DNA of 5,040 nt from positions 1-5,040 of the forward strand of contig SKRJ01000323.1 of the NCBI GenBank assembly GCA_007118555.1. Direction: 5' to 3'. Positions 1-5,040 of this stretch are shown here, piece by piece. The notes beneath the pieces were generated by a model. It worked only from the letters and a program-made list of their open reading frames with translations, searched no databases and had not been told where the DNA came from. Source of the stretch: Anaerolineae bacterium (lineage in GTDB: Bacteria > Chloroflexota > Anaerolineae > UBA1429). The stretch's first letter is position 1, and each line of letters opens with the position of its first letter. The translations under genes were made by a program, and so were the position numbers.

Positions 1-192
1 GGCATCGACCTCGCGTACCAGGTGCGATTTGCCCGGGCCACCGATGCTGGGGTTACAGGGCATCTGGGCCACCAGATCCAGGTTCATGGTGACCAGCAGG
101 GTGCGCCGGCCCATGCGCGCTGCAGCCAGGGCCGCCTCGCAACCGGCATGGCCGGCGCCCACCACGATCACATCGTACGGCTGCTCCCTCAC
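1..192 (-). CDS. mnmG: tRNA uridine-5-carboxymethylaminomethyl modification enzyme MnmG (GidA), N-terminal 64 residues, cut by window edge
   Basis: This is the FAD-binding start of MnmG, which with MnmE installs the carboxymethylaminomethyl group on the wobble uridine (U34) of certain tRNAs in the cytoplasm. The visible residues begin [20 protein letters not shown]. They contain the Rossmann dinucleotide motif GAGHAG (residues 12-17) and the family signature [16 protein letters not shown] (37-52), followed by [11 protein letters not shown] at the edge. The family usually has G where S56 stands, a small deviation. I chose the GTG at 192 because DVIVVGAG must lie close to the N-terminus. A GGGAGA Shine-Dalgarno at about 202-207 also lies 9 bases upstream, inside the Nudix gene. 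The start overlaps the Nudix stop as GTGA (189-192), suggesting translational coupling. The remaining roughly 550 or more residues expected for the family lie outside the window. TrmFO is less likely because its N-terminal motifs differ. Confidence 0.93.
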   Translation of the reverse strand, partial: MREQPYDVIVVGAGHAGCEAALAAARMGRRTLLVTMNLDLVAQMPCNPSIGGPGKSHLVREVDA

Positions 193-779
193 GGGCGCTC
201 GTCTCCCAAGAGCACATGGGCGGCCAGACGATGGGCCTCGGCGCGGAAACGCCCCCACTCGGCCCACTCGGGCGGCAGGTCGCCCAGGGCCTCCGCCACG
301 GCGGGCAGATCCTCTGCCGGCACCTCGCAAAAGCCGGTGATCTGCTCCTCGGTGTCGGTGTTGCCCAGGTCACCACCATCCTCGGAAAGCAGGAACAGGT
401 AGGAGGTAAAGGGCGCGACGTCCTGCCCATGGACAAAACGCTGCCGCAGAACGCCGACAAAGCGCTCGACACAGAGCTGCAGGCCTGTCTCCTCATGGCC
501 CTCGCGCAGCGCCGCCTCGACCAGATCCTCGCCCGGCGTCACGCCCCCCGAGAGCAGGCGATAGGTGCCTGGCGGGTAGAATGCCTTGGTATGGAGCAGG
601 TAACGGCCATTACGCCGGCGCACCAGCAGCACCACCTCGGCGGTGCGGCGGTCCTCCAGGTTCTGTCGTTCCATAAAGGTCTCGGCGCTGACAGAGTAGG
701 TCCGTTCCCACATCACCGGCTCGCCATAGCGCTCGGCGGCTTTTGCCACGCCCTGAACGCCGCTTTTCTGTTGGGTCAC
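189..779 (-). CDS. Nudix hydrolase, 196 aa
   Basis: Nudix proteins hydrolyse nucleoside diphosphates linked to another group X; the substrate here cannot be read from sequence. The Nudix box runs from G78 to L100: G78, five residues, E84, seven residues, then REGHEETGL (92-100). All catalytic acidic positions (E93, E96, E97) are present. The one deviation is G94, where a hydrophobic residue is usual. The fold begins near AEVVLLVRR (48-56) and is preceded by about 45 residues ([20 protein letters not shown]) that look coding. I chose GTG at 779, with AGGAAAGG (792-799) as a rather distant Shine-Dalgarno (12 bases). ATG at 713 (M23) is the alternative but has no Shine-Dalgarno. The reading frame stays open upstream through the 15-bp array as QDGVR repeats, but the promoter at 883-912 argues against starts much further up. 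The gene is first in an operon with mnmG and overlaps it by four bases. Confidence 0.87.
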   Translation of the reverse strand: MTQQKSGVQGVAKAAERYGEPVMWERTYSVSAETFMERQNLEDRRTAEVVLLVRRRNGRYLLHTKAFYPPGTYRLLSGGVTPGEDLVEAALREGHEETGLQLCVERFVGVLRQRFVHGQDVAPFTSYLFLLSEDGGDLGNTDTEEQITGFCEVPAEDLPAVAEALGDLPPEWAEWGRFRAEAHRLAAHVLLGDERP

Positions 780-795
780 GGCTGCATGTTTCCTT

Positions 796-877
796 TCCTG
801 GCGCACGCCATCCTGGCGCACGCCATCCTGGCGCACGCCATCCTGGCGCACGCCATCCTGGCGCACGCCATCCTGGC
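796..877. repeat. Perfect 15-bp tandem repeat, five copies plus a 7-base partial copy, in the leader of the Nudix-mnmG operon
   Basis: The plus-strand unit is TCCTGGCGCACGCCA. Full copies lie at 796-810, 811-825, 826-840, 841-855 and 856-870, followed by TCCTGGC at 871-877; the next base breaks the pattern. There is no internal mismatch. Each unit contains an inverted repeat, TGGCG-CA-CGCCA. On the minus (transcribed) strand the units read CCAGGATGGCGTGCG, so CCA-GGA-TGG hairpins can form in RNA. The array lies between the -10 box (883-888) and the Nudix start (779), so it would be transcribed as the 5' leader. The period is a multiple of three and stop-free in every frame, so open frames through it are uninformative. 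Perfect identity implies recent expansion or active homogenisation. It is not a CRISPR array, since it has no spacers. Confidence 0.95.
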
Positions 878-882
878 ACAAG

Positions 883-912
883 ATTATAGCATGGCGAGGG
901 ATGCGCACCGAA
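883..912 (-). promoter_or_regulatory. Extended -10 promoter for the Nudix-mnmG operon
   Basis: On the minus strand the sequence TGCTATAAT gives a perfect TATAAT (plus-strand 883-888) with an upstream TGn extension. The -35 region is poor: TTCGGT (907-912) at 18-base spacing. Extended -10 promoters tolerate this. The predicted transcription start is near 876, exactly at the edge of the 15-bp array, giving a leader of about 97 bases that is nearly all repeat. It sits about 20 bases past the terminator of the preceding gene on the same strand, consistent with an independent transcription unit. Confidence 0.7.
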
Positions 913-930
913 TGCGAGGGGGCAGCGCAC

Positions 931-954
931 AAAAAACGAGCCCCGTGGGGCTCG
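931..954 (-). terminator. Rho-independent terminator of the secreted glycoside hydrolase gene
   Basis: A perfect inverted repeat, CGAGCCCC (937-944) and GGGGCTCG (947-954), is separated by two bases. On the minus strand it is followed directly by six T residues (936-931). The stem is GC-rich with an effective four-base loop. It lies 27 bases beyond the TAG stop (982-984) of the gene upstream on the same strand, as expected for its intrinsic terminator. On the plus strand the hairpin is followed by CCTCGG rather than T residues, so termination is one-directional. Confidence 0.9.
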
Positions 955-981
955 CCTCGGCGGACGCTGCAAGAGGGCACG

Positions 982-2460
982 CTACTCTTTGGAGTGCACC
1001 AGGGCCCGAAAGGCGTCCAGCTCGTCGGTGATGTCAAAGCTGGCCCATTGGCCCTCGGTATCGCCCACGTTAAAGATGGCAAACCCCAGCACATAGGGGT
1101 CGCAGCGTAGCTCGTCATCGTACCAGGAGATCTCGGCCAGGTACGAGTTGAGATCTTGTATAGTCAACTCGGGGGCGAGGGTGCCGTCGAAATCCCGCCA
1201 GCCGCCCAACGAGGGGTCCTGATCGCGAAGCACGCCACCGTCGATGCCCGCCTCGGTGATCACCAGCGGCACGACCAGGTTGGCGGGCCCCAGGACGTTC
1301 TCATACCAGTAGCGGTAGCGCAGGGTCAGAGCGCCAAACCCCTCCTCGAGCTCCATGCCGGGGATGCCGGCGCCAATCCCATGCAGCATGGTAGGCGCCG
1401 AGTACTCGTGTAGGGCAAACAGACCGCCGTACTCTTGGGCAGCGGCCAGGGCCGGCACAAAGGCCATGAACTGGTCCGCCTCGGGCGTGCCGGTGGAAAA
1501 GTTGCCCACCGCGACCTTGAGCCCCAGATCGTGCATCAGGCGAGTCCGCTCGACCTCAAAGGCGGCGTACCACTCCATCTGCCACATATGCCGGATCACG
1601 GGCTCGTTCCAGCCCAGCCAATAGTCCACCCCCGGATTGGCCAGATAGCGGCCCGCATATGATACGACAAACTGCTGCGCGCGTTGTTTGGGATCGCCGG
1701 TAAAAGTCTGGCCCTTTTCCTCAAAGCGGCCGAGGGTGATGGTGTTGGGCGAGACCTCTTTGACATCCGCCAGCCAGCCCAGGTCGCCCACAGCCACAAT
1801 GATCGAGGGCTGTGTCTGCTCCACAAAAGCCATGATGCCCGGCGAAGCGTTGCGGGTTACATGCAGGCCCAGCTTGCTGCGCCCCACAGGCTCTCCGAGG
1901 GAGAGGGGCAGGGCGGCCGAGACCTGCACGTCTGCATGGACGGCCATGTCCTCGCTGAGGGGGATATACCAGAGAGAGGTGCTGCCCAGGCCGGTGCAAT
2001 CCATAAGAAAACTGCTCCAGCCACCCGACCAGTTGAGCTCGATCTGGTGGCACGCCTCGCCGACGGACAGGGCCTCGATCTCATCCGGGCCATATCGGAT
2101 GACGGTGGAGGCGGCCTCTCCGGGTTCGAGACGCTCGATCTCCCAGACATGGGCAAGCTCATCGTCCGAATCCGGGCCAAAATAGCGATCCAGCAGATGG
2201 ATGTCCGACAGGGGCCAGGGGCTCAGATTGGAGAGGGTAAGGACATAGTCGAGCTCTGATCCCGCCAGAAAGGTCGTCTGGAGGAACAGGGTGTCCGCAG
2301 GCTTTTCGTCGTCCAGGGGACTGGAGAAAACGATCTGGGCATCCACCACGGCCACGTCGGCGCCCCGCGCAAACATCGTGGGAACCGATGCGAGAAGAAT
2401 GCCGACAACCAGCATTGTCAGACGCACGAGACGAGGCATTGTTGCTGCAAAGGCTCTCAC
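982..2460 (-). CDS. Secreted clan GH-A-like glycoside hydrolase (cellulase-like TIM barrel), about 492 aa
   Basis: This is a predicted exported glycosidase of unknown substrate. Residues 1-34 form a signal sequence: a basic start (R2, R10, R13), then the hydrophobic run [13 protein letters not shown], with processing probable around FA-RGA. Residues about 35-180 look like a beta-sandwich module ([19 protein letters not shown]), similar in style to secreted bacterial DUF11/CARDB-type domains. A TIM-barrel-like domain starts near LGLHVTRN (197 onward). WLGWNEPV carries the NEP motif with putative acid/base E286. LHEYS (350-354) and VITEAGID follow, with E403 as putative nucleophile. The roughly 117-residue gap between the two Glu fits clan GH-A. 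I chose GTG at 2460 because GAGG (2467-2470) lies six bases upstream. ATG at 2439 (485 aa) gives a neater signal peptide but has no Shine-Dalgarno. The open frame extends to 2823, but that part lies upstream of the promoter. The exact GH family is not resolved. Confidence 0.85.
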   Translation of the reverse strand: MRAFAATMPRLVRLTMLVVGILLASVPTMFARGADVAVVDAQIVFSSPLDDEKPADTLFLQTTFLAGSELDYVLTLSNLSPWPLSDIHLLDRYFGPDSDDELAHVWEIERLEPGEAASTVIRYGPDEIEALSVGEACHQIELNWSGGWSSFLMDCTGLGSTSLWYIPLSEDMAVHADVQVSAALPLSLGEPVGRSKLGLHVTRNASPGIMAFVEQTQPSIIVAVGDLGWLADVKEVSPNTITLGRFEEKGQTFTGDPKQRAQQFVVSYAGRYLANPGVDYWLGWNEPVIRHMWQMEWYAAFEVERTRLMHDLGLKVAVGNFSTGTPEADQFMAFVPALAAAQEYGGLFALHEYSAPTMLHGIGAGIPGMELEEGFGALTLRYRYWYENVLGPANLVVPLVITEAGIDGGVLRDQDPSLGGWRDFDGTLAPELTIQDLNSYLAEISWYDDELRCDPYVLGFAIFNVGDTEGQWASFDITDELDAFRALVHSKE

Positions 2461-2465
2461 AATGT

Positions 2466-2470
2466 CCCTC
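2466..2470 (-). promoter_or_regulatory. Ribosome binding site supporting the GTG start at 2460
   Basis: The minus strand reads GAGGGACATTGTG. GAGG (2467-2470) sits six bases before GTG. The competing ATG at 2439 has only GCAGCAACA before it. This is the reason for preferring the GTG start of the glycoside hydrolase; the difference is seven residues of signal peptide. Confidence 0.55.
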
Positions 2471-2515
2471 ACGGTGTGGACGCGGTACCGCCGCAAATGG
2501 CACATCTGCAAAGCC

Positions 2516-2544
2516 ATTATATGCGATTGCCATCCGGCCCGCAA
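2516..2544 (-). promoter_or_regulatory. Sigma-70-type promoter for the secreted glycoside hydrolase
   Basis: On the minus strand TTGCGG (2539-2544) is followed by a 17-base spacer and a perfect TATAAT (2516-2521). The predicted start of transcription is near 2509, about 50 bases upstream of the GTG start at 2460. Three of six -35 bases match consensus, including TTG, and the -10 box is perfect. Its placement rules out the long N-terminal extension of the open frame above this point. Confidence 0.7.
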
Positions 2545-2556
2545 GCGAGATCCTGC

Positions 2557-2595
2557 GGATATGCCTGCCGACCAGGGGGCCTGGCGTAAATATCC
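2557..2595. repeat. Nested inverted repeat in the divergent intergenic region, possible operator
   Basis: The outer arms are GGATAT (2557-2562) and ATATCC (2590-2595). The inner arms are CCAGG (2572-2576) and CCTGG (2580-2584) around GGG. Both pairs are perfect; the unpaired segments are 9 bases on the left and 5 on the right. It lies just upstream of the -35 box of the minus-strand promoter (2539-2544) and about 135 bases from the plus-strand promoter, where a regulator of the divergent units could bind. It has no T-run, so it is unlikely to be a terminator. The rest of 2523-2731 shows no gene, tRNA or recognisable RNA element. Chance occurrence in GC-rich DNA is possible. Confidence 0.3.
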
Positions 2596-2731
2596 CATGA
2601 GGGCGGCCCTTCTGGCACGAGCTAAAAAGCCAAGTCCGGTTACAGCACCTGAGCCCGCAACTCTCGGTTCTGGCGGTGCGCAGGAGCCCTCGCATTTCAC
2701 GCATTCCTGGGCAAGGCGACGGCACAGACCT

Positions 2732-2760
2732 TTGACCCTGCTTGGGGTTGTTGGTAGAAT
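2732..2760 (+). promoter_or_regulatory. Sigma-70-type promoter for the kinase-like gene pair
   Basis: TTGACC (2732-2737; five of six match TTGACA) is separated by exactly 17 bases from TAGAAT (2755-2760; five of six match TATAAT). The predicted start of transcription is near 2767, leaving a leader of about 32 bases before ATG 2799, with GGGGGA (2786-2791) as a modest Shine-Dalgarno. This is the best overall promoter match in the window and the only one on the plus strand that I see. Confidence 0.8.
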
Positions 2761-2798
2761 GAACCTACATAAAAGCACCCGAAACGGGGGAATGATCC

Positions 2799-3554
2799 AT
2801 GGCCAAACTACCTGATGGCACACCTCTACCTGGGCGCCTTATCGTTGTAGAAGGGATTGACGGCTCGGGCAAGAGCACACAACTGGACCTGTTACACAAA
2901 TGGCTCACTTCGTTGGATTACGCGGTTGCCTTTAGCGAGTGGAACTCGTCGCCTGTGGTGCGCAAGACCACCAAGCGCGGCAAAAAGAAGCAGTTGCTGA
3001 CCCCGGTCAGCTTTTGCCTCATCCATGCCGTGGATTTCGCGCACCGCTATCAGCAGCAGATCATCCCCGCTCTCAAGGCCGGCGCCACCGTCCTGGCGGA
3101 CCGCTATGTGTACACGGCCTTTTCGCGCGATGCGGCACGAGGCGTCAACCCGCAGTGGGTGCGCGACATCTACTCGTTCGCCGCGACGCCCACGGTGGCC
3201 CTCTACTTTCGGGTGCCCCTCGAAGAGTCGCTACGCCGCATCATGACCGGTCGCCCGACCCTCAAGTATTATGAGGCCGGGCTCGATCTCGGCCTGTCCG
3301 AAGACCCGCACGAGAGCTATCGCATGTTTCAGGGGCGCATCCTGCGCGAGTACGAGGGCATGATACCCGAGTTTGACCTGACCGTTGTGGATGCAAGCCT
3401 CCCGCTGGTCAACCAGCAAGAGATCGTGCGACAGGCCATTGAGCCCCATCTCGAAGGCGCCCTCAAGGCCGAGTCCAACCCCTGGCGCCGAGTGCTGGCC
3501 GCAGAGGGGCTCTCGGGCCGTTACCTGGATAGCCTCGTACAGAGCGGAGGATAG
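2799..3554 (+). CDS. Thymidylate-kinase-like P-loop kinase, canonical Walker A, 251 aa
   Basis: This is a predicted cytoplasmic nucleotide (or related) kinase of the thymidylate kinase fold. RLIVVEGIDGSGKSTQ (13-28) is the beta-1 strand and P-loop, with K25 and S26 intact. ADRYVYTAF (100-108) is the DR-Y motif that in Tmk contributes to substrate and phosphate binding, followed by R110 and RG (114-115). The usual dTMP loop (TREPGGT) is absent. In its place lies a basic stretch, VRKTTKRGKKKQ (54-65). The lid region, GRPTLKYYEAGLDLGLSEDP (141-160), is also unlike typical Tmk. At 251 residues it is longer than common Tmk (about 200-215), with a C-terminal tail after about residue 215. It is followed by a paralogue after five bases. 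Thymidylate kinase is the obvious database label, but the substrate may differ. The start is fixed by the nearby promoter and P-loop spacing. Confidence 0.88.
   Translation: MAKLPDGTPLPGRLIVVEGIDGSGKSTQLDLLHKWLTSLDYAVAFSEWNSSPVVRKTTKRGKKKQLLTPVSFCLIHAVDFAHRYQQQIIPALKAGATVLADRYVYTAFSRDAARGVNPQWVRDIYSFAATPTVALYFRVPLEESLRRIMTGRPTLKYYEAGLDLGLSEDPHESYRMFQGRILREYEGMIPEFDLTVVDASLPLVNQQEIVRQAIEPHLEGALKAESNPWRRVLAAEGLSGRYLDSLVQSGG
3546..3550 (+). promoter_or_regulatory. GGAGG ribosome binding site of the second kinase-like gene
   Basis: A perfect GGAGG lies inside the last codons of the first kinase-like gene, nine bases before ATG 3560. Together with the five-base gap between stop (3552-3554) and start, it shows that the two genes are co-transcribed and that the second is actively translated. 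Confidence 0.8.
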
Positions 3555-3559
3555 TCCCC

Positions 3560-4276
3560 ATGAGTGATGTCAAGTTCTACGGTCACGGGCTGCCAGGGGA
3601 AGAGGATCTCAAGTACAACGGCAAGCTCATCGTCTTGGAGGGGCCTGACGGTATCGGTCGCTCTACCCAGATTGCTCTGTTGCGTGAGTGGCTCGAGGCC
3701 AGCGGCTATGCCGTATATGCCAGTGGTTTCAAGCGCTCGGAGTTGGCCAGCCGCGGGATCGAGGCGGCCAAGCAGGGGCACACCCTGGGGAATCTGACCA
3801 TGGCCCTCTTTTACGCCACCGATTTCGCCGATCGCTTGGAGCGAGAGATCATCCCGGCGCTACAGGCAGGCTTTATCGTGCTCACCGACCGCTATGTCTA
3901 TTCCCTCATGGCCCGTTCGATGGTACGGGGTGTTGACAAGACCTGGCTGCAATCGTTGCTGGGGGTTGCCCTGGTGCCTGACGCGGTCCTCTATCTGCGG
4001 GCTTCTGTAGAGAGCCTTGTGCCTCGACTGCTGGCTTCGCGGGGCTTTGACTACTGGGAGTCGGGGATGGACTATTTGGGCTACTCGGACTATTACGAGA
4101 GTTACCTGGATCATCAGACCCGGATGCTCATGACATTGGATGATCTGGCAAAAGAGTACGAGTTTCAAGTCATCGATGCCGAGCGCTCCATCGAGGTAGT
4201 CTTTGGCGATCTATGCGAAGCGATCCAGTGCCTGGTCCAGGATCTCAAGCCCGGCGCGACACCGTCAGACTGTTAG
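3560..4276 (+). CDS. Thymidylate-kinase-like protein with arginine in place of the Walker A lysine, 238 aa
   Basis: This is a paralogue of the upstream gene with the same fold and motif order. GKLIVLEGPDGIGRSTQ (21-37) is the P-loop, but R34 (CGC, 3659-3661) replaces the lysine expected in GxxxxGK[ST]. The rest of the fold is kept: TDFADRLEREIIPALQAG (87-104), TDRYVYSLMARSMVRG (109-124), and a lid region, FDYWESGMDYLGYSDYYESY (153-172), that resembles that of its neighbour (KYYEAGLDLGLSEDPHESY). The frame is intact with a strong Shine-Dalgarno, so this is not a decaying pseudogene. The N-terminus has about nine extra residues before the P-loop strand compared with its neighbour. Either it binds nucleotide with arginine, or it is a regulatory or structural partner of the first kinase, since Tmk-fold enzymes are normally dimers. 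I believe related GRST-type P-loops occur in similar bacterial proteins, but cannot confirm this here. Confidence 0.86.
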   Translation: MSDVKFYGHGLPGEEDLKYNGKLIVLEGPDGIGRSTQIALLREWLEASGYAVYASGFKRSELASRGIEAAKQGHTLGNLTMALFYATDFADRLEREIIPALQAGFIVLTDRYVYSLMARSMVRGVDKTWLQSLLGVALVPDAVLYLRASVESLVPRLLASRGFDYWESGMDYLGYSDYYESYLDHQTRMLMTLDDLAKEYEFQVIDAERSIEVVFGDLCEAIQCLVQDLKPGATPSDC

Positions 4277-4312
4277 CGTGCCGCGACACGAGTCCCACAC
4301 CGAACCATGCCC

Positions 4313-4334
4313 CTTGCCGCTCTAGCGGGGCAAG
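4313..4334. other. Imperfect stem-loop at the convergent gene junction
   Basis: CTTGCCGC (4313-4320) pairs across TCTA with GCGG (4325-4328) and, after a two-base GG bulge, CAAG (4331-4334). It overlaps the TAG stop (4322-4324) of the DUF362 gene and lies 37 bases past the stop of the second kinase-like gene. Neither strand has a T-run after it, so it is not a classical intrinsic terminator. It may assist termination or RNA end stability between convergent units, or be incidental. The 45 bases between the two stops hold nothing else I can support. Confidence 0.3.
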
Positions 4335-5040
4335 AGCAGGCGGCCCAGCAGCGGCTTGGACAGAGCGATGGCGTCGTGTGGGCACAGTTCGTGGCAGCAA
4401 TAGCAGCGGACGCAGGTCTTGGCATCCATGATGGCGCGGCCATCGATGATCTCGATGGCATCCACGGGGCAGTGTGTGACGCAAAAGCCACAGGCAATAC
4501 AACTCTCTGTTGCGTGGGGGCGCGCTTCGAGCTGGCGCCAGGCCCAGCCACTGGCCAAGAGCCGCATCGCTTTGACGCCTCGCGAGTCGTTCTCCTCCCC
4601 ATTGGGCGATGGCGATAGCCAGCGGACCAACAGGCGCACCGGCCCGGGGAACAGGCCGGGATCGATGGGCGCCTCGATGCCGCCCCGGTAATCGTGAACC
4701 ACCAGGTCGGCGAGTAGCTCCCCCACGATCTCGATGTCCTCGACGCGGCCGGTGGTCATTTCACGGCCCACAGCCAGGCGCGTGGTGAGCACATCCTGCG
4801 GATTGACGCCCACCAGCGCCGCGCTTACCGTGTCCACGGCCAGGCAATCGGCCCCGGCCACGATGGCCCCAATCTCACGGGGATCGCCGCCCGAGGGACC
4901 CTCGCCCTCCATGCCGACCACAGCATCCATCAGGGTGAGGGTGGGGCGCGCAAAGGTGAAAATGTCCAGCATCGCCTCACCGAACATCTCCCGATCCACC
5001 AGCTTGGCGTGATAGCTGATCTTGAGCGAGCCGGGCACCA
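4322..5040 (-). CDS. DUF362 domain protein with C-terminal double [4Fe-4S] ferredoxin domain, 3' part (238 visible codons), cut by window edge
   Basis: The visible part is the C-terminal 238 residues of an iron-sulfur protein. The segment DIFTFARPTLTLMDAVVGME (25-44), followed by GEGPSGGDPREIGAIVAGADCLAVDT, is the hallmark of DUF362 proteins. The C-terminus carries two CxxCxxCxxxCP cluster motifs: SCIACGFCVTHCP (cysteines 180, 183, 186, 190) and TCVRCYCCHELCP (209, 212, 215, 219, with an extra Cys at 214). Each would bind a [4Fe-4S] cluster, so an electron-transfer or redox role is likely. The biochemical role of DUF362 is poorly defined. The GTG at 5038 is only the first complete codon, not a real start; roughly the N-terminal third, and the promoter, lie outside. 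The gene is convergent with the kinase pair. Confidence 0.9.
   Translation of the reverse strand, partial: VPGSLKISYHAKLVDREMFGEAMLDIFTFARPTLTLMDAVVGMEGEGPSGGDPREIGAIVAGADCLAVDTVSAALVGVNPQDVLTTRLAVGREMTTGRVEDIEIVGELLADLVVHDYRGGIEAPIDPGLFPGPVRLLVRWLSPSPNGEENDSRGVKAMRLLASGWAWRQLEARPHATESCIACGFCVTHCPVDAIEIIDGRAIMDAKTCVRCYCCHELCPHDAIALSKPLLGRLLLPR

Noticed and set aside
796..877. Tandem repeats as a CRISPR array
   Set aside because: Units are 15 bp and directly abutting with no spacers, and no cas genes are nearby.
216..1031. Plus-strand 271-codon open frame including LAHAI repeats
   Set aside because: It is antisense to the Nudix gene and terminator, has no domain-like sequence, and crosses the repeats only because a 15-bp period is stop-free in every frame.
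780..1118. N-terminal extension of the Nudix frame to ATG 1118 (309 codons)
   Set aside because: It would run through the terminator, the promoter at 883-912 and the end of the glycoside hydrolase gene. The extension is low-complexity or non-protein-like.
2620..2700. Possible tRNA suggested by a GGTTC-like stretch
   Set aside because: No seven-base acceptor stem or anticodon arm can be assembled around it.
2461..2823. N-terminal extension of the glycoside hydrolase frame to 2823 (613 codons)
   Set aside because: The promoter (2516-2544) lies inside it, a signal peptide begins near 2460/2439, and the extension overlaps the divergent kinase promoter. Its sequence shows no family features.
3560..4276. 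Second kinase-like gene as a pseudogene because of the missing Walker A lysine
   Set aside because: The frame is intact and full length, it has a strong GGAGG ribosome binding site, and the DRY and lid motifs are preserved.
4313..4334. Bidirectional intrinsic terminator between convergent genes
   Set aside because: The stem has a bulge and neither strand has a following T-run; kept only as a low-confidence stem-loop.

Overview
The window is GC-rich (visibly about 60% G+C), gene-dense bacterial chromosomal DNA. It holds five protein-coding stretches and one additional tandem kinase partner, six genes in all, with two of them cut by the window edges. There is no transposase, phage gene, CRISPR array, rRNA or tRNA that I can recognise. 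A Chloroflexota-like bacterium (Anaerolineae or relatives) is my best guess. It rests on the style of the MnmG N-terminus, the secreted NEP/ITEAG hydrolase and the paired divergent thymidylate-kinase-like genes. This is family-level recognition, not a computed placement.

Layout. Bases 1-780 (minus strand) hold a Nudix hydrolase followed by the start of mnmG (tRNA uridine modification). The two are coupled by a GTGA stop/start overlap. Just upstream lies a perfect 15-bp tandem array (796-877), and immediately beyond it an extended -10 promoter (TGCTATAAT). The array would therefore be almost the whole 5' leader of the Nudix-mnmG transcript. A clean intrinsic terminator (931-954, minus strand) separates this operon from the gene upstream of it. 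That gene (982-2460, minus strand) encodes a secreted clan GH-A-like glycoside hydrolase with its own promoter at 2516-2544.

Bases 2461-2798 form a divergent intergenic region. It holds the minus-strand promoter, a nested inverted repeat (2557-2595) and a strong plus-strand promoter (TTGACC-17-TAGAAT, 2732-2760). The plus-strand promoter drives a two-gene operon (2799-4276) of thymidylate-kinase-fold proteins. The first has an intact Walker A (GIDGSGKST). The second has Arg in place of the Walker A Lys (GPDGIGRST). Both have an unusual, mutually similar lid region, and the first clearly lacks the usual dTMP-binding loop. After a 45-bp convergent junction, the minus-strand 3' part of a DUF362 protein with two C-terminal [4Fe-4S] ferredoxin motifs fills the right edge.

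The two things most worth attention are the tandem kinase/arginine-P-loop kinase pair, which may work as a heteromer on an unknown substrate, and the 15-bp repeat leader. In RNA that leader can fold into repeated hairpins presenting GGA loops, and it also encodes a 31-codon open frame ending on the Nudix start codon.
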